Assembly (NCBI GenBank): GCA_018806985.1
Contig: JADANN010000405.1
Span: 1 to 64,000, forward strand
Length of the DNA stretch: 64,000 bases
Direction: 5' to 3'
Source: Angiostrongylus vasorum
Taxonomy: Eukaryota > Nematoda > Chromadorea > Rhabditida > Metastrongylidae
Within the stretch, counting starts at the first letter, position 1. Every line of letters starts with the position of its first letter. Below, piece after piece: positions 55,512 through 64,000 of this stretch. The position numbers and the translations under genes were made by a program. The notes beneath the pieces are model-generated. The model made no database searches. It was not told the origin of the DNA and was given only the letters and a program-made list of their open reading frames with translations.

Positions 55512-55760
55512 TCAGACGTTACTGTATTGATTTTTTGATGAATTGGGTTTCTTTTCCCTTGGAGTGGTATTTGGTGTTTTCGTTGGTGCGTTTATTCTGT
55601 CACTTGTAGTATTTCCTCCTTTTCTCGGTCTGTATTCCGCTGTTACGTGCTGATACCTACAAATGGAAGTGTGGTGTCCGTGCTTATTGCAATTTCGGCA
55701 CGGGCCCTGCTTTACAGTCTGGAAGCTGATGCAATGATGAACCGCAATTGTAGCAGAGAT
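55512..55760 (-). pseudogene. Third zinc knuckle and linker, frame-shifted
   Basis: CRNCNKHGHHTSIC is a CX2CX4HX4C knuckle, followed by a basic, proline- and threonine-rich linker. It lies in a different frame from the preceding gag. Confidence 0.75.
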
Positions 55761-56889
55761 TACGAGTTTTAATAATTTGTACTCTTTCTTGTTGAGTTCT
55801 TGTCTCCGCACAATCGTTTGGTGAGTGTCCTACTTTGTTGCAGTAGAAGCATGAATATCGCGCACTTTTGAACATCCTTTCTGGCTGATTTATGTGCTGC
55901 GTTCTTAACATGGGCCTCTCTTGCTCTTGGTCCCGTAGTTCGAGTTCCTCCCTTATGTAGTCTTTGACATCCTTCAGCAGTTCGCATGTCTTTGTATCTT
56001 CTCCTCTCTGTCGTCCTTTTTGCCGCGCATGCCGTTGAATCTCTGTTGTGAATTTTTCTAACAGTAGTTGCTGTACGAGCAAAGTATCGGTGAATTCTCC
56101 TTTTTGTTGCAGTTGAACAACTATCGAATGAAGGCTTTCACACAGTTTTTCCTGATCCTCAAGGCGTTTCGTCTTTGCTTCTGTTGTACGTAATCTATGT
56201 AACAGATGACGGACGAGGGCTTGTTTATTGTCGTACTTTTCTTTCAGATGCTGTATTACTATTGAATAAGTACTTTGCGATATTTGATACTGTTTGACGC
56301 ATTCTTTTGCTTCTCCCTGAAGAGCGTCCAGCAGATAGGTCATTTTTTGGAGGTCGTCCATTCGGCGTGAGTGCACATTATAATTGAATGCTCCCCAAAA
56401 TGCTTCCCACTCCCTTATGTCTCCGTTGAATTTTGGAATAGGGATGGGTGGTAGATTAGTGAGAGGTGGATAGACGTCTGAGTCCTTTAGCACGATAGTC
56501 TCGGTGCCTTCCAACGTTTTTCTTAAGTCGAGAATCTTAGAGAGACAGCGTTCCGCTTCGTCGAGGTGTTCCACTGTTTTTTCTACGTTCATGTTGGCAG
56601 CGCGTTGCAGCTCGTCTTTTCCTTGAGTATTGGGGTTTTGCTGGAGTTGGTCTGCCATCATGGCGTAAGCATCTAGCGCGGCCTGGACGGTGTTCCTATC
56701 ATGCTCAATAGCTGATTTGGCTTGTTCTATTTTCCTTCGCCGTACAGTAATGTACTCGATCCTGCTGGTTTGTTCCGATGGCAAGCTTATTGGTGCGTCG
56801 ATTTCGTTTTCATAGCTATTTAGGGTAGACAAGAGGCGGTTAATTGCCTTTGTTAATACTCCTTGACGAGCGGAGAGGACAGTTGTCAT
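55684..56889 (-). CDS. BEL/Pao gag (DUF1759-type) with two CCHC knuckles
   Basis: 401 codons from ATG 56889. N-terminal coiled-coil-like region with charged residues, then LPPIPIPKFNGDIREWEAFW and NVHSRRMDDLQKMTYLLDAL (the hallmark of the DUF1759 gag region, residues about 165-215), a helical region, and two CX2CX4HX4C knuckles (CFYCNKVGHSPNDC and CYNCGSSLHQLPDC) near the C-terminus. The longest open frame in the window and the only long one without a break, so this insertion is younger than the RTE copies. It would package RNA in virus-like particles in an intact element. Confidence 0.88.
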   Translation of the reverse strand: MTTVLSARQGVLTKAINRLLSTLNSYENEIDAPISLPSEQTSRIEYITVRRRKIEQAKSAIEHDRNTVQAALDAYAMMADQLQQNPNTQGKDELQRAANMNVEKTVEHLDEAERCLSKILDLRKTLEGTETIVLKDSDVYPPLTNLPPIPIPKFNGDIREWEAFWGAFNYNVHSRRMDDLQKMTYLLDALQGEAKECVKQYQISQSTYSIVIQHLKEKYDNKQALVRHLLHRLRTTEAKTKRLEDQEKLCESLHSIVVQLQQKGEFTDTLLVQQLLLEKFTTEIQRHARQKGRQRGEDTKTCELLKDVKDYIREELELRDQEQERPMLRTQHINQPERMFKSARYSCFYCNKVGHSPNDCAETRTQQERVQIIKTRNLCYNCGSSLHQLPDCKAGPVPKLQ

Positions 56890-57014
56890 TCTTTTTTTTT
56901 GAATTTAATCTAACGTACTCGAGGGTAGTTTCCCTTGTTGAGGTTTGGCCAGTCGCGGGCGTGTCCGTTGGTGCTTGTTCCTTTGAGTTCGAGTCGAGTT
57001 GGTCAATGCACCAA

Positions 57015-57475
57015 TGTAACGGCTCACAGCACAAGAGTATGAAGAGCGTTCGACAAAGAGAATAATAGTGGCGAGCCGTTTGTGGAATACCTGTGAACGA
57101 TGAGAGCATCGAAATCATGTCAACACGTATGCGAAAATCAACGATAACATTAACGTAATAACAATGGAAGAGCTAACGGAGAAATAAGGACAAGATAGTA
57201 ACAATGCAAGAGCTAACGGAGAAATAAGAGCAAGAGCGAGAGTGATTACAGTTCCTATCACTACGACCTAAGCAAATGAAAGTATAAGGGAAGATCAATC
57301 GGGAGAAGGGCAATGATGGAGCTGGCGACGGCGCTCGCCAAGGCGTCGCTTGGCCAAATGCCGGTGGCGGTAGGCGTGGCTGCGTCCCAGCGAGCGGCTT
57401 GCCCATTGGCCATAACTGGACATAGACGCAGGGTACGCACGCGTCGGTGTAGTAACGCGATCTCCATCGACCCAT
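57015..57475 (-). mobile_element. Probable 5' LTR of the BEL/Pao element
   Basis: The minus strand ends GTTACA at 57015, followed by TTGGTGCATTGACC, a plausible tRNA primer site. The interior is GC-rich, with a TTATACTTTC box near 57283. The outer boundary is estimated, since no second LTR is available for comparison. Confidence 0.5.
57160..57235. repeat. Two-unit tandem repeat inside the LTR
   Basis: TAACAATGGAAGAGCTAACG and TAACAATGCAAGAGCTAACG, each followed by GAGAAATAAG, spaced about 39 bp. Confidence 0.85.
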
Positions 57476-57489
57476 AGGATGGATTGATT

Positions 57490-59250
57490 AGGTGGATAGA
57501 GAATTTTCTATCTGATAGAGGATTCTCTATAAGGATGTTTATAAGATAAACTCTTTCCTCTATAAATATCTCATTTATGAACTAAATCCAAAAGCATTAG
57601 CTACTGTTGACGTCACAGTTATTCGACATGATCATGACATATTCGAGCTCGAAAGTTCGAACATTTGAATACTAGAATCATAAGAATTGTTTATATAAAT
57701 CACCTTGTTAAAATTCTCAAGCATTCTTAACTGCAAAAGGTCTTAAAATTGGGCAACCGATTCCCTTATGATGAAATTATATATTGCCAACATCGTTTTA
57801 ATTCAACTTCTTCCTAACCCATAGATATGTGTCAGTCACCTTGTTAAAGTAGCCGTACCACACATTCTTAGACGAAAAAGAGAGGTCAAGGTGCCTGCGA
57901 CGGTGTAAACATGTTCGTTTGAGTGCTAGATATAAAAGCAGTCGCCCAGGGATCCTTCCTACAATTACCACTTCATTGAAAATGCTTGGAAATTCGTTGC
58001 CCTCAAAAGTTATCGCTGCCTTCTTTGTAAGAATTCCTCAGCGAAATTTATCTTCTCACCATTCATCCTTCACCGTATCTTCCTATTACTGTGATTTAAT
58101 TTTTTTTATTCGGGGTAATTATTTTCTTATATTGGTCTATGAAAAAACTTTTTAGACGGCACTCTACTTTCTTTTGGCATCAACCGCCACTTATACCACA
58201 TTTTTATCACGCGGTGACAACTGTATTTGTTAATACTTTCTTTTTGGCATCAACCGCCACTTATACCATATTTTTATCACGCGGTGACAACTGTATTTGT
58301 TAACGATTAAAGGAAGAGGAAGTACAGCTTTGCCATTGGCCAAATGAGGAGAATTTTTTGTGCCGTTGAGAATGATTGATTGTCCTTCTTCCAATTTCAT
58401 AAATCCTGTTGAAGACGACTCAACTAAGAGATTGAGAACATGTTTTTGTCAACGAGATGATAGATTCTGATAGCGTGGACCTTCCCTTGATGAGTAACAG
58501 ACTTGATTAATCTTCATTGACAAGAAGATTGTCAGGTAGTGTGGAAAACGCTGCTTAATTTGTTGATGAGAAACTGCGGTAGGTGCCTCGGATGTAGAAA
58601 TCTAAGCCTGTTCCAACCAGCTGTTCTACGGTGTTTCACTGAAAATGCAAACCTTTAGGGTTTCGAGAAGTAGAGTTGTTAAAAAATCATTGTTCTCGAT
58701 TTCTATGGCGTACGTAGTGTGAGAAGATTAAAATAGAGGTGGTTAGTTTTGAAACAGTTATTTCGTCCAGTGGTCGTGTTTGTTTCGTAGTAACCTGATC
58801 ATTGAATTCGATTTTCACGGCGGTATTTCTTCGAAGGACAGTCAAAAAGTCAAACAAGGTCTATTTTGTTTCAAGGTTAACAAGGTGATTTCAGAAAATT
58901 GCTTTCCGTAATTTCGTTACATTCTCCACTTTCTCCAGGAAAGTTAACCTATGGAAAGGAGAGAGAGTCAACAGGACAGACATGGTCTTCGACTTGCTAT
59001 CATATGTTCTCTTTGGACATGCACTCTCCAATAAGAAAATTTCACTTTGAGTTTCACAGGATGGCTTCCAGAAGACAATTCTTCTAACATAAATGGCGTT
59101 CAGCGATTGCCAGTCAGGCTGACACGAGGTTGGTTTAAAGAAGGCCAATAATATTTCGAAAACCGATTTTTCCTTTAACCGCATCCCTTGTCAACATGTG
59201 TTCATTCATTGATAAGTTGACAAGAGGTTGATAAAAAAGCTTTATTCGGC
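57490..59250 (+). repeat. Block E, copy 2
   Basis: Inverted relative to 45060-46530. Contains a local tandem duplication at 58168-58302 that copy 1 lacks. No gene recognised. Confidence 0.75.
58168..58302. repeat. Tandem duplication, two units of about 68 bp
   Basis: GGCATCAACCGCCACTTATA and the following TTTTTATCACGCGGTGACAA occur twice with a single-base difference and one extra T. Confidence 0.9.
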
Positions 59251-59344
59251 CGGCCCCTAGACGCCTTCCCCCTTCAGAGGTGGGTAGTTCCAAGTCGATT
59301 ATGCACAGTCGTTCCTAACTTTTGCAACAACACACACTGAATCC

Positions 59345-60605
59345 TTAATGGAAAACGCTTTATCCTTTACTGTTTATTGAACTTTTTCTTGCGGCCGAGG
59401 TAAAAAATGCCTTGTCCTCATGTCGACTTATCGCAAAAGATTATCAAGACTATCTTGACGGTCAAGTGGACAGCACGCCGATTTGAAAGTCTTTGAATGT
59501 TATTAGCAAAACTTGGACCGCGGGCCGCATCAACGAGTTGATTGCTGATGGCAGCGTTAGATAGAAAACTAGCTGAGCGAAACGGGAAGCAAGGACATTC
59601 TTGATTACGAGTGTAATTCGCGAGCCCGCGGAAAGGTAATCGTGATTCGCTCTGGCGGGCTCCAAATTTTACGAGTATCTCAGCATCGTTGTAGTTGCTC
59701 TTCACATCACACCTGCCGTAATGAATCCTAGTAGACAGCAAATGAAAGGTTTACGTCGTTGGAATCTTTTTAAGGACTTCTACCTCTAATATACACGGAA
59801 TATCTTCGTGAATCAGCGTTAAAGAATTGCTTTCTAAGGGAAACAGTGTATTCTGTTTCTTTCGTGAGTTTATTTAATTGCTGAGCGTTTTTCAGTCGAT
59901 TAAAAATGTATGATTTCCACTCTATAGCGTTCTATGCAGCATTTTGACATTGCGATATAAAGTTATTGAGAAAAGTCTCATCACAGTTGTACACCAGGCT
60001 CGTGCATTATTTTCGAAGCACTAAACAACCTTTGATGACGTTCATAATAAACAAACACTATTAATGTGACAATGTCTTTGTTTCCACTGCTCATCTGCAG
60101 AATAAATCCCTTTAGAAAGGAATTCTTTAACGCTAATTCACGAAGATATTCCATGTATATTAAAGGTAAAAAGTCCTTGAAAATATTCCAATGACGTTAA
60201 CCTATTATTTGCTGTCTACTGGATTTATTACGGCAGGGTGTGATGTGAAAGTGCAACTACAACGATGATGAGATACTCGTAAAATTTGGAGCCCGGGCCA
60301 GAGTCGAATCACGATTACCCTTTTCCGCGGGCTCGCGAATTACACGACTAACCAAGAAGGTTCTTGCTTTGCGTTTCGCTCAGCTAGTTTTCTATCTAAC
60401 GCTGCCATCAGCAATCACCCGTTGATGTGGCCCGCGGTCCAAGTTTTGCTAATAACATTCAAAGACTTTCAAATCGGTGTGCTGTCCACTTGACTGTCAG
60501 AATAGTCTCGATAATCTCTTGTGATAGGTCTACATGAGGATAAGGCATTTTTTACCTCGGCCGCAAGAAAAAGTTCAATAAAGGGTAAAGGATAAAGCGT
60601 TTGCC
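59345..60605. repeat. Large palindrome (500-bp arms, about 260-bp loop)
   Basis: Arm 59345-59845 reads AACGCTTTATCCTTTACTGT...; arm 60105-60605 is its reverse complement with scattered differences. Each arm holds an S5 tRNA-like core. The loop and right arm continue the B3 tail; the left arm is an extra copy in the opposite direction. Confidence 0.85.
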
Positions 60606-60619
60606 ACTGAGGAAATCTG

Positions 60620-60880
60620 TGAGGGATTCAACATGCATTCGACTTTACAAGCATGTTGAGCGGTGATTGTATGCATATCCGGCCTTAAACAGTAAGTTAT
60701 GATAGCGCTACAATGTACCATTTCTGTTCTGCTATCCTCCCAACCAAGTCGAGCATCAATTAGCCGGCTCCGCAATTATGGAGAGCTTCGTAAGTTTCGA
60801 AGCACAGGAACGAACCAGGGACCACGTGTGTATTTGAGAAGACCTCTCACCACTGCGTTGCATCTATCGACGGAAAAAAA
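60620..60880 (-). mobile_element. tRNA-like SINE segment in the B3 tail
   Basis: Minus strand: GCAACGCAGTGGTGAGAGG, CCCTGGTTCGTTCC, CTTGGTTGGGAGGATAGCAG, GGCCGGATATGC; cognate to 16905-17160. Confidence 0.7.
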
Positions 60881-61099
60881 TAGTTCTATGCACGCTATTA
60901 TTGCAAGAAAAATGAAAAGCTAATTGGACACTTGAATGCTTAGACGGCCTTTCACACGGGGTGTGCGGATACCAGCCTATTTCCCATTCGTTTCCTTGCA
61001 GTCGTTGTCCATCATGGTGGTTTGATTCGAGCACGGTGGTGGACGCGAGTGTCATGCTGTGATCTGGGAAACAACTGCAGTTGCGGATACAACTGATTG

Positions 61100-62195
61100 A
61101 CTCTAGTTACGAACATGTGAACTCAACATGTAGGTGGTCGTCCTATGTATGGGTCGTCCGTATGCTCTTGGAGTCCACTCTAAAATTCTTTTCTTCTATC
61201 TGTCGTCTGTTTTTCCGATTGTACGACCCGCCCATCTATGTTTCGTTGTCGACATGAGTTCTTTTGCGTCTCGAAGATGAGGCAAATTTCGAAGATCAGG
61301 TCTTCGTAATCCATCTAGATTTTGTGTGCACTGGTTAGATTTCAGAACACATTGTTCAGAATACAAATATAGGTAATGCGCAGAATTCTTGACGTGATTG
61401 AAGTATCAGCTCACGTCTCAGCAGCTTAACAGAGCGCTGAGGAAACCGCTGCATTGCGCGAATTTTCAGGTCCTTCACCTAGCCCGTAGCTTCGTTGAGA
61501 GGCCCGAATATTGTCGAAGCTGCTCTAGTTCTTCTGTCTAATTCTTCCTTTCTGTTGTTCTCCATATTTACTGTCAAAGAACACGCACGAAGTAGTCCGT
61601 GAAATCACACAACCACCTAGTTCGATTTGATCTCCTTTGCTTCACTTGAGTTCTTCGTGAATTGGGTTCTGGTTCCGATTTATGCGTAGTCCAGTCTTTT
61701 ATTCCTTCTTCGTTCAGCTCACTGGTCATCATCTCTGCTTCACTGGTACTTCTTGTGAAGGTGACGATGTCTTTCAGCAAGACAAAGAATTGGTAGAAAT
61801 TTCTCGTCAATACCTAGGCATTTTTCCTGCTAATCCAGTCGCTTCGTTACACACTGCAAAGCAGCAGTAAACAACTTTAGTGATGTGGCGTAACCTTGCC
61901 GAACCCCTTCTCTTGTTTTAAGAGGTCGATTGAAAAGGTGTATTTTCGTTGTCCAGTTCGGAAAACAGCCTGCTAGTGTTCGCATATAGGGATGGATCCA
62001 CTGTTTGGTCAACGAGCTCTGATTTGATTGCATTCGCTTTCGGCGCTGTTGAACGCTTTCTCGTTGTCGGTTAAGTTGGGACAAGGGAGAAATAGTACTC
62101 CCTGGCAGAACCCATGACACTGCACACGATTTGGAAATGGTCTGCATTATAAAATCCTCATCGAAATTTTGATTGCTCAAATGGTTGTGTCCCAT
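61100..62195 (-). pseudogene. B3 reverse transcriptase and C-terminal region, degraded
   Basis: Minus strand: QPFEQSKFR*GF, LKTREGVRQGYATSLKLFTA, ALQCVTKRLD, the FADD-equivalent region (FFVLLKDIVTFTRSTSEAEM) without the aspartate pair, then EELDRRTRAASTIFGPLNEA-type pieces. Confidence 0.8.
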
Positions 62196-62384
62196 CCAAT
62201 GTCTTCGATGCGCACTAGGATAATCTTGTTGAAGAGCTTGCAGATCACACTCAAAAAAGCATATCGGACAATAGCTACGAAGACTTTTTACTAACCTTTC
62301 TTGGGCAGAATGACCGTAGCCCCATCCTCCATTGGTATACGGGGCACAACCATTTCAGTGCGCATGATTTCGATAAGATATATT

Positions 62385-62690
62385 CTCGATTTCATAGAAG
62401 GATGCCTTGTCAGGGTTATAGAAGGTTGTCAAGAATATCATCTGCCTCTGTTTCTGACTTCTGTCGACGACGAGAAACGTTCGACAGCGTCGAAACCAGT
62501 GCGATCCTATCAACGGTCGTCGATCGGTGTCAAGGAGTGGGCCTATGGTACTTAAGAATCCTATCTATCCGTTATCGGAACTGCACTAAGAAAATACAGC
62601 TTTTCCATCGACTTGACCTCTTACCATACCCATAGGAAATGAGGTTCGAAGAAGGGAAAGGGAAAAAGTGGTGTAATATAGGTTGGGCGC
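62385..62690 (+). pseudogene. Inverted RT segment inside B3
   Basis: Plus strand: CQEYHLPLFLTSVDDEKRST, then in another frame LSIRYRNCTKKIQLFHR. Same insert and position as in B1 and B2. Confidence 0.8.
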
Positions 62691-63229
62691 TAGAATAACA
62701 TGTACATTGTGGCTTCCAGCTCTAAAAAATATTGTTAGTGATATTGCTGTGTCCTAAAGTTCTGTCCTGCTTTTCGTGCTATCACAACCCAAAAGTCAAA
62801 GGAAAGAATTTCGGGTGGTTTTTTCTCCAGCGGGGATTTTAGGGTCTGGAACGGGAATTGTGGAGCCGAGAATGTTGATGTGGGGCGTTGTCATTGTCAA
62901 TTCTACATCATGAAAGAAAGTTTTATGGTCCAAGCCCCGTCTTTTTTGCCACTACCGTTTGTTATTGGTCCTGTTGAGTGTGTTGCGGTAGGCTCAACGG
63001 TCAGTTTCCTCTCTTTTAGGGCAACTGCTTTGCGGTAATGGAGATGCAATATGATCTTCTTGGCTGAGGATTTGAGGCAAACCCTGCAATTTTTAATTCC
63101 TTCGACAAATAGCTCATTGTCTTCGCTCGGGTTTTTCTTGATCTACCAGTCACAGTTTTATGGAACTCCTTCCACAGTGTTTTCGTCATATGAAGCCTGA
63201 CTACTTTATGATCAATGAAATGAATTCTT

Positions 63230-63960
63230 TCGTATATGGAGGCTGAATCGAATCTTCGCGCGAAGAAGGCGGTGATCGGACGCAGCACGGGGTTATGCGA
63301 CTACCGATATACATGGAAGGCACCCTCATCTGTTTGTGAGAATATAGGCGATTTTCGCGTGACTCGTGCTGTTATGAGAATACCATGTTCGGCAGCAGCT
63401 TTCTCTCTTCTGGAAAAACGAGTCTATATAGAAGAGATCTGCTATAGGCACGATTCCTTCGAGACGGTTGCCATTTTCATTTCTTTCTCATAATCCAAAA
63501 TTTTCGACCCTATGTTCGCTTTCGTTGGCCGTTCCTACCTTGGCGTTGAAGTCACCGATTACAATTTTTTAGTACGCTTTATCATTGCGAACCACCTTCA
63601 GCTGATCATAGAACGCATCTAGTTCGTACTCTTCAGCTGCATCGGTCGGTGACTAGCAGTTGACGATTGTGGTCGTCTTACGACACGTCAGTTGTAGACC
63701 GACGACGGCCATTCGAGGGTACACAATCTCGAATGAGCCGACGAGATGGACAATGGGCGGGAAAGCCTACGCCGCCGAAATTTCGTGACGGAACCTTTTT
63801 TCCTGTGGATGACAAGGGTGCCCTTGTTTAGTAGGCGTATGTAGCCGTTGGTGATTTCTGTTTTTTGCAATGCAATTACGTGGAATTCGATGTGATTCGA
63901 GGCTTCAAGAACGACGTGAAGATCGGTGTTTGTCCAGTGTTGTGGCATTATGCCTGAAGA
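63230..63960 (-). pseudogene. B3 endonuclease domain, degraded
   Basis: Minus strand: DLHVVLEASNHIEFHVIALQ, EITNGYIRLLNKGTLVIHRK, KFRRRR, then IVNC.SPTDAAEEYELDAFY and VIGDFNAKVGTANESEHRV-type blocks with frame changes. The upstream ATG-containing leader (MPQHWTNTDLHV) is visible here but less clear in B1 and B2. Confidence 0.8.
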
Positions 63961-64000
63961 GTAAGAAGCAACCTCCGTGGCGTCTCGTGCTTGTGTTCGT

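Larger units (their letters stand above)
54785..57475 (-). mobile_element. BEL/Pao-type LTR retrotransposon, truncated after protease
   Basis: Minus strand: probable 5' LTR (57475-57015), primer-binding region and leader (57014-56890), gag, a shifted zinc-knuckle frame, protease, then an abrupt end at 54785. No RT, RNase H, integrase or 3' LTR is present. Reading-frame breaks lie between gag and protease. Domain order (DUF1759-type gag, CCHC knuckles, DUF1758-type protease) is diagnostic of BEL/Pao. Confidence 0.85.
59850..64000 (-). mobile_element. RTE family B retroelement copy B3 (broken, runs off the window)
   Basis: Minus strand: endonuclease from the window end to 63230, spacer, inverted RT segment (plus, 62385-62690), RT 62195-61100, tail with SINE-like segment 60880-60620, then S5 and the AT-rich extension. 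It shares with B2 the in-frame TGA of the RT FR*GF block (62160 region). Closer to B2 than to B1. Confidence 0.85.

Noticed and set aside
57173..57475. 100-codon frame rich in Pro and Ala
   Set aside because: Lies in the probable LTR, in a GC-rich patch where open frames arise easily.
1..64000. CRISPR arrays, operons, bacterial promoters, prophage
   Set aside because: No regularly spaced repeats and no compact gene order; splice signals and retroelements indicate a metazoan nucleus.

Overview
The window looks like repeat-dense nuclear DNA from a nematode, most likely a clade V (strongylid, hookworm-type) worm. The pointers are an endonuclease plus reverse-transcriptase (RTE-type) retroelement family pair of the kind that fills hookworm genomes, short introns with TTTTCAG-type acceptors, a probable spliced-leader acceptor just before a start codon, a forkhead exon, and a multi-exon gene for a small secreted protein that I recognise only as a recurring nematode family. 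There is no bacterial gene organisation, rRNA or functional tRNA. Almost no long open frames exist; most of the sequence is old, broken mobile DNA.

Layout. 0-6 kb: tRNA-like SINE copies, an orphan forkhead exon on the minus strand (1126-1264), and largely unique DNA with one candidate mitochondrial-leader exon (5389-5544). 6.4-18 kb: two copies of RTE family B, B1 (minus) and B2 (plus), head to head around a 3-kb spacer holding hammerhead-like motifs and a weak gene candidate. 18-28 kb: RTE family A pieces (A5, A1, A4), a duplicated unidentified block, and 3' ends of the secreted-protein gene. 28-36 kb: SINE, hammerhead-like motifs, duplicated block D1, another gene 3' end, and the longest family A copy (A2). 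36-42 kb: family B fragment B4, a two-gene pseudogene relic, and A3. 42-50 kb: hammerhead-like motifs, block E1, and a mosaic of repeats G2, D2, P5, A7 and G3. 50.3-52 kb: the best gene of the window, five exons with signal peptide, carrying one apparent frameshift. 53-59 kb: second copy of the unidentified block, a BEL/Pao-type element (gag and protease only, broken), and block E2 (inverted copy of E1). 59.3-64 kb: a 1.2-kb palindrome and B3 (minus).

Three themes stand out. (1) About twenty copies of a motif that reads as a minimal type I hammerhead ribozyme (CUGANGA, short stem, GAAAC, GUC, flanked by pairing GGCU/AGC) lie at the edges of small dispersed elements; stem II changes in a compensating way between subfamilies, and one 214-bp copy sits between perfect 12-bp target duplications. 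(2) All three large family B copies share the same internal inverted RT segment, and two share a nonsense codon, so they spread after they were already broken. (3) Several kilobase-scale blocks occur twice in opposite orientation (19.8-23.2 with 51.5-54.4; 23.7-26.5 with 39.2-41.5; 45.1-46.5 with 57.5-59.2), so the window is built by inverted segmental duplication as well as transposition. All relationships were read by eye; no alignment or database search was run.
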